From: Methylobacterium terrae
GTDB taxonomy: Bacteria; Pseudomonadota; Alphaproteobacteria; Rhizobiales; Beijerinckiaceae
Direction of reading: 5' to 3'
Length of the DNA stretch: 64,000 nt
Assembly: GCF_003173755.1 (NCBI RefSeq)
Contig: NZ_CP029553.1
Coordinates: 5,770,001-5,834,000, forward strand
Positions 61,279 through 64,000 of this stretch are shown here, in pieces. Under the pieces are notes generated by a model. That model saw nothing but the letters and a program-made list of their open reading frames with translations. It was not told where the DNA came from and did no database searches. Each line of letters opens with the position of its first letter. The first letter of the stretch is position 1. The translations under genes were made by a program, and so were the position numbers.

Positions 61279-62361
61279 TCACGCTCCTTGCGCCACCGCG
61301 ACCCGCAGCCCCGAGAACCCGATCAGCTTGCGGGCCTCCTCGTCCCACAGCGCCAGCCCGAGGCAGCGCAGGCTGTCGCGCAGGGTCAGGCGGCCGACCT
61401 CGCCGAGCGTCGCGTGGCCGTCCAGGCATTCCTGGAGGCGGTAGTTCGGGATGCGGCTGTTGAGGTGATGGACGTGGTGCAGCCCGACATTGCCGGTGAA
61501 CCATTGCAGCACCCGCGGCAGGACGTAGTACGAGCTGCCGCCGAGCGCCGCGCGGTGGAAGTCCCAGGCCTCGGGCCCCTCCCAGACGGTCTCCTCGTAC
61601 TGGTGCTGGACGTAGAACAGCCAGCCGCCGATCCAGGCGGCGACGCTGACGACCGGCAGGAGCACCCAGAGCACCGGCCCGACCCCGCCGACGGCGACGG
61701 CCAGCAGCGCGATCACCGCGACGAGCGCGAGGTCGAGGGCGAGCACGTCCCGCCACGCGGTCCGCCAGGGCAGGCCGACGCCGGAGGGAAACCGCTGCAG
61801 GACCAGGAAGTTGAGCGGCGAGCCGAGCACGATCAGGATGAACGGGTTGCGGTAGAGCCGGTAGCGGAGCCGGTGCCAGCGCGACAGGGCGAGGTACTCG
61901 CGCACGGTCAGCGTGTGGATGTCCCCCGTGCCGCGGCGGCTGAGGTCGCCGGTGGAGGCGTGGTGCAGGGCGTGCGCCCGCTTCCAGCTGTCGTAGGGCG
62001 TCACCGTCAGGAGGCTCAAGGCCCGGCCGAGCCGGTCGTTAGCGGTGCGGGAGGGCAGGAACGAGCCGTGCCCGCAATCGTGCTGGATGATGAACAGCCG
62101 GACCAGCAGGCCGCCGGCCGGCACGGCGAGCGGCAGCACCCAGGGTTCGTAGCCCTGCGCCGCCGCCCAGAGCATGAGGGCGCAGAGGGCGAGGTAGGGC
62201 AGCAGGGTGTTGGCCACCTGCCGGAGCGCGAGCCGCGGGACGGGATCCCGGTAGGCGGCGCAATGGCGGGCCACCTCGCGCGCGAGCGCCGCGATGTCGG
62301 GCCGAGAGGGTCCATCCCCGGCCGTGCTCGTCGCGGCGGGGGGCGATCTATCGTCGGTCAC
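61279..62361 (-). CDS. Membrane fatty-acid desaturase
   Basis: 360 residues from GTG 62361 (VTDDRSPPAAT); the frame extends further but without support. Membrane di-iron enzyme with three His boxes: HDCGHGSF, HALHHASTGD and HHVHHLNSRIPNYRL. Hydrophobic segments at YLALCALMLWAAA, LALDLALVAVIALLAVAV and VLLPVVSVAAWIGGWLF. HDCGH and HxxHHxxTxD..RRGTGD resemble acyl-lipid or carotenoid-type desaturases of the DesA group. Position specificity cannot be read. Confidence 0.82.
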   Translation of the reverse strand: MTDDRSPPAATSTAGDGPSRPDIAALAREVARHCAAYRDPVPRLALRQVANTLLPYLALCALMLWAAAQGYEPWVLPLAVPAGGLLVRLFIIQHDCGHGSFLPSRTANDRLGRALSLLTVTPYDSWKRAHALHHASTGDLSRRGTGDIHTLTVREYLALSRWHRLRYRLYRNPFILIVLGSPLNFLVLQRFPSGVGLPWRTAWRDVLALDLALVAVIALLAVAVGGVGPVLWVLLPVVSVAAWIGGWLFYVQHQYEETVWEGPEAWDFHRAALGGSSYYVLPRVLQWFTGNVGLHHVHHLNSRIPNYRLQECLDGHATLGEVGRLTLRDSLRCLGLALWDEEARKLIGFSGLRVAVAQGA

Positions 62362-62613
62362 GGGAGAGGGGCGATCCTGTCTGTCGAGCGGTCGGCCGCG
62401 GGGGCCTCGGGTGCGGGGTGGCGGGGGAAATCCCCCGTCACCGGCCGGGACGCCCCGACGCGACGACCCCGGATGCGGATGATCCACGGTTCGAGGCTCG
62501 GGGGCAGCCCGGGCCGCCTCAACGGCTGGCCGGTGCCCTTAGCATTCTTCGCGCCGGCTGGGAGGTGGGCTTGCCCCAAGGGCGCCGCGGCACGATCGCC
62601 CGGAAGACCGCCC

Positions 62614-64000
62614 TCACGGCCCCTCCCCCTGCGCGGCCGCCGCCATCCTGTCGGCATCCTCCCGCAGCAGCAGCCGCTCGGCGACGAGGGCGTCGGCCGC
62701 CTTCGCGACCGCCGCCGCGTACGTCGCCTTGTCCGGGTAGCGCTCCTCGAGCGAGGCGCGGGGGTCGCCGCTCGCCTCCCGCTCCGCCCTCGTGCGGGGA
62801 AGCGCGAACTCGCTGCCGTCCCGGTCGCAGAGCACGCCGGTCGGGTACGGGTCGGCGTAGAAGTTCCAGCCGGTATGGGTCGCGCGCGGCGCCGCCACGG
62901 CGGGGAGCCGGATGCCCGCCACCTCGTGCCCGTCGGCATCGACCCGCGGCACCAGCGGCCGGTATTGCGGCCCGGCCTCGGGGCGGGGATCGAGGTACGT
63001 CGGGAACCGCGCGACCGCGTTGCCGGCGCTCGGGACGGGCACGCCCGGGATGTAGGGGAAGCCGAGTTCCCCCGGCTCGACCAGGGTGCCGTCGGACACG
63101 CGCGGCACCCGGCTCTCCGGCGGGGCGCGGCCGGCGGCGACCCACTCCTCCAGCGCGACGAGGAGCGCCCGCAGGGCCGGGCCGGAGCTGAGCGTGCTGC
63201 GGGGGTTGGTGCAGGCGCCCCTGGCGTTGGTCAGGTGGGCGCGGCCGTTGTGGAAGCCGCTCGACACCAGGTAGGCGCGGGCCTTGTCCGGGAGCGCGAC
63301 GTCGGCGCGGCCGAGAGGGTCGGTGGTCGTGAGCGAGGCGCCCTTCTGCCAGTACTCGGTGCCGGTGTTGACCTCGATCAGCAGCGGATCGGAGGCGTCG
63401 CCCTGCAGGAGCGCGCCCCGCTGCCCGGTCACCGGGTCCTGCATCGCCGCGGCCGAGAACGGGAAGGCGTTCTCCGGGTAGAGGTGGTCCTCGTGCTGGG
63501 TGTTGGTGCGCGAGGGCTGGGCGAAACGGGCGTTGAGGAAGATGCCGCCCGCCCCGGCGATGTGGGTCAGCACCCCGTCGAAGACCCGCCGGCCGGTCTC
63601 GTCGCGGTTGAAGCCCTGGTGGATGAAGTCGCGCAGGTAGCGCCCGCTCTGCGAGATGCCGAGGCCGACCGTGTGCCGGATCGTGCCCCCGTCCGTCCCG
63701 GTGCGCAGATGCGCGACGACGTCCCGCACGGCGGCAAAGCCGATGCCCTGCACCTTCGGGCCGCTCGTGCGGTAGGTGAACTGGTAGATCGTGCCGGGGC
63801 CGGGCTTGGTGCCCTTGGGCAGGAGCTCGACCTGGCGCGGGTTGGCGAGGCGCCAGGCCTGCGCCGGCACCGGCCGGGCGGCATCCGCCTCGCGGCGCTT
63901 CACGGTGAGGGAGGCCGCGTCGCCCGGCTCCGGGACGGGGTCCTGGAGCGCCTCGAAGGCGAGGTAGAACGGCGCCTCCGGCGGGCCGCGGGTGGCGCTC
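62614..64000 (-). CDS. Alpha/beta hydrolase-domain protein, 5' end beyond the window
   Basis: At least 462 codons; the frame is open to the right edge (PFYLAFEALQDPVPEPGDAAS), so the start is missing. VQGIGFAAVRDVVAHLRTG, GLGISQSGRYLRDFIHQGFNRDE (GxSxxG-type elbow), IAGAGGIFLNARFAQPSR, HTGWNFYADPY and RVSDGTLV fit the Abhydrolase_10 family of large, often exported hydrolases of unknown substrate. Stop is at 62,614. A promoter cannot be seen. Confidence 0.78.
   Translation of the reverse strand, partial: SATRGPPEAPFYLAFEALQDPVPEPGDAASLTVKRREADAARPVPAQAWRLANPRQVELLPKGTKPGPGTIYQFTYRTSGPKVQGIGFAAVRDVVAHLRTGTDGGTIRHTVGLGISQSGRYLRDFIHQGFNRDETGRRVFDGVLTHIAGAGGIFLNARFAQPSRTNTQHEDHLYPENAFPFSAAAMQDPVTGQRGALLQGDASDPLLIEVNTGTEYWQKGASLTTTDPLGRADVALPDKARAYLVSSGFHNGRAHLTNARGACTNPRSTLSSGPALRALLVALEEWVAAGRAPPESRVPRVSDGTLVEPGELGFPYIPGVPVPSAGNAVARFPTYLDPRPEAGPQYRPLVPRVDADGHEVAGIRLPAVAAPRATHTGWNFYADPYPTGVLCDRDGSEFALPRTRAEREASGDPRASLEERYPDKATYAAAVAKAADALVAERLLLREDADRMAAAAQGEGP

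Overview
The window reads as chromosomal DNA of a GC-rich alphaproteobacterium of the Methylobacterium/Methylorubrum kind. This is inferred from codon use, from the recG / sdhE / mfd neighbourhood, from a pabB-pabA-pabC gene set, and from several small exported protein families (DUF3761, DUF4142, DUF6894, DUF3617) typical of that group. No rRNA gene, complete tRNA gene or CRISPR array was seen.

Layout. (1) 1-9.1 kb is an accessory island ending at the 5' half of a tRNA-Ser(UGA) gene. It holds a two-gene AT-rich cassette encoding an HD phosphohydrolase fused to a phosphoribosyltransferase-like domain (candidate defence), a LprI-like exported protein, an Rmf/CrpP-like small protein, an integrase C-terminal remnant, an AT-rich two-TM protein, a ribbon-helix-helix/SH3 operon with visible promoter and paired operators, and a four-gene operon of unknown function. 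(2) 9.3-18.9 kb is backbone: VOC protein, membrane class III adenylate cyclase, complete dppABCDF dipeptide transporter, pabC and pabA. (3) 18,865-38,346 is a 19.5 kb integrative element inserted into the first codons of pabA. Its 15-bp att core survives at both ends, and it separates pabA-pabC from pabB, with which they would otherwise overlap (ATGA). (4) 38.3-58.8 kb is backbone: pabB, rimO, pncA, quinone reductase, UbiH-like hydroxylase, patatin, CoA-ester lyase, hspQ, methyltransferase, IalB-like protein, degenerate ANL protein, degenerate receiver, recG, sdhE, mfd. (5) 59.0-60.5 kb is an AT-rich insert with an overlapping nucleotidyltransferase / HEPN-like / SLATT operon (candidate defence), its SLATT gene carrying an internal amber codon. 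(6) 60.6-64 kb is backbone: DUF3617 protein, fatty-acid desaturase, and an alpha/beta hydrolase running off the edge.

The pabA element is the most unusual part. Besides a tyrosine integrase, a serine resolvase with a candidate res site, a YaaC-like protein and many duplicated small genes, it has a leftward operon with a T7-type single-subunit RNA polymerase homologue, two genes of unknown function, and a protein with family-A DNA polymerase palm motifs. The RNA polymerase homologue has lost the DxRGR motif and the whole catalytic palm, and an IS3-family element (4-bp target duplication) then split it. This suggests an integrative element carrying remnants of T7-like replication and transcription genes.

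Limits: all calls come from reading the sequence and recalled family motifs. No database search was run, and functions of short accessory proteins are mostly unknown.
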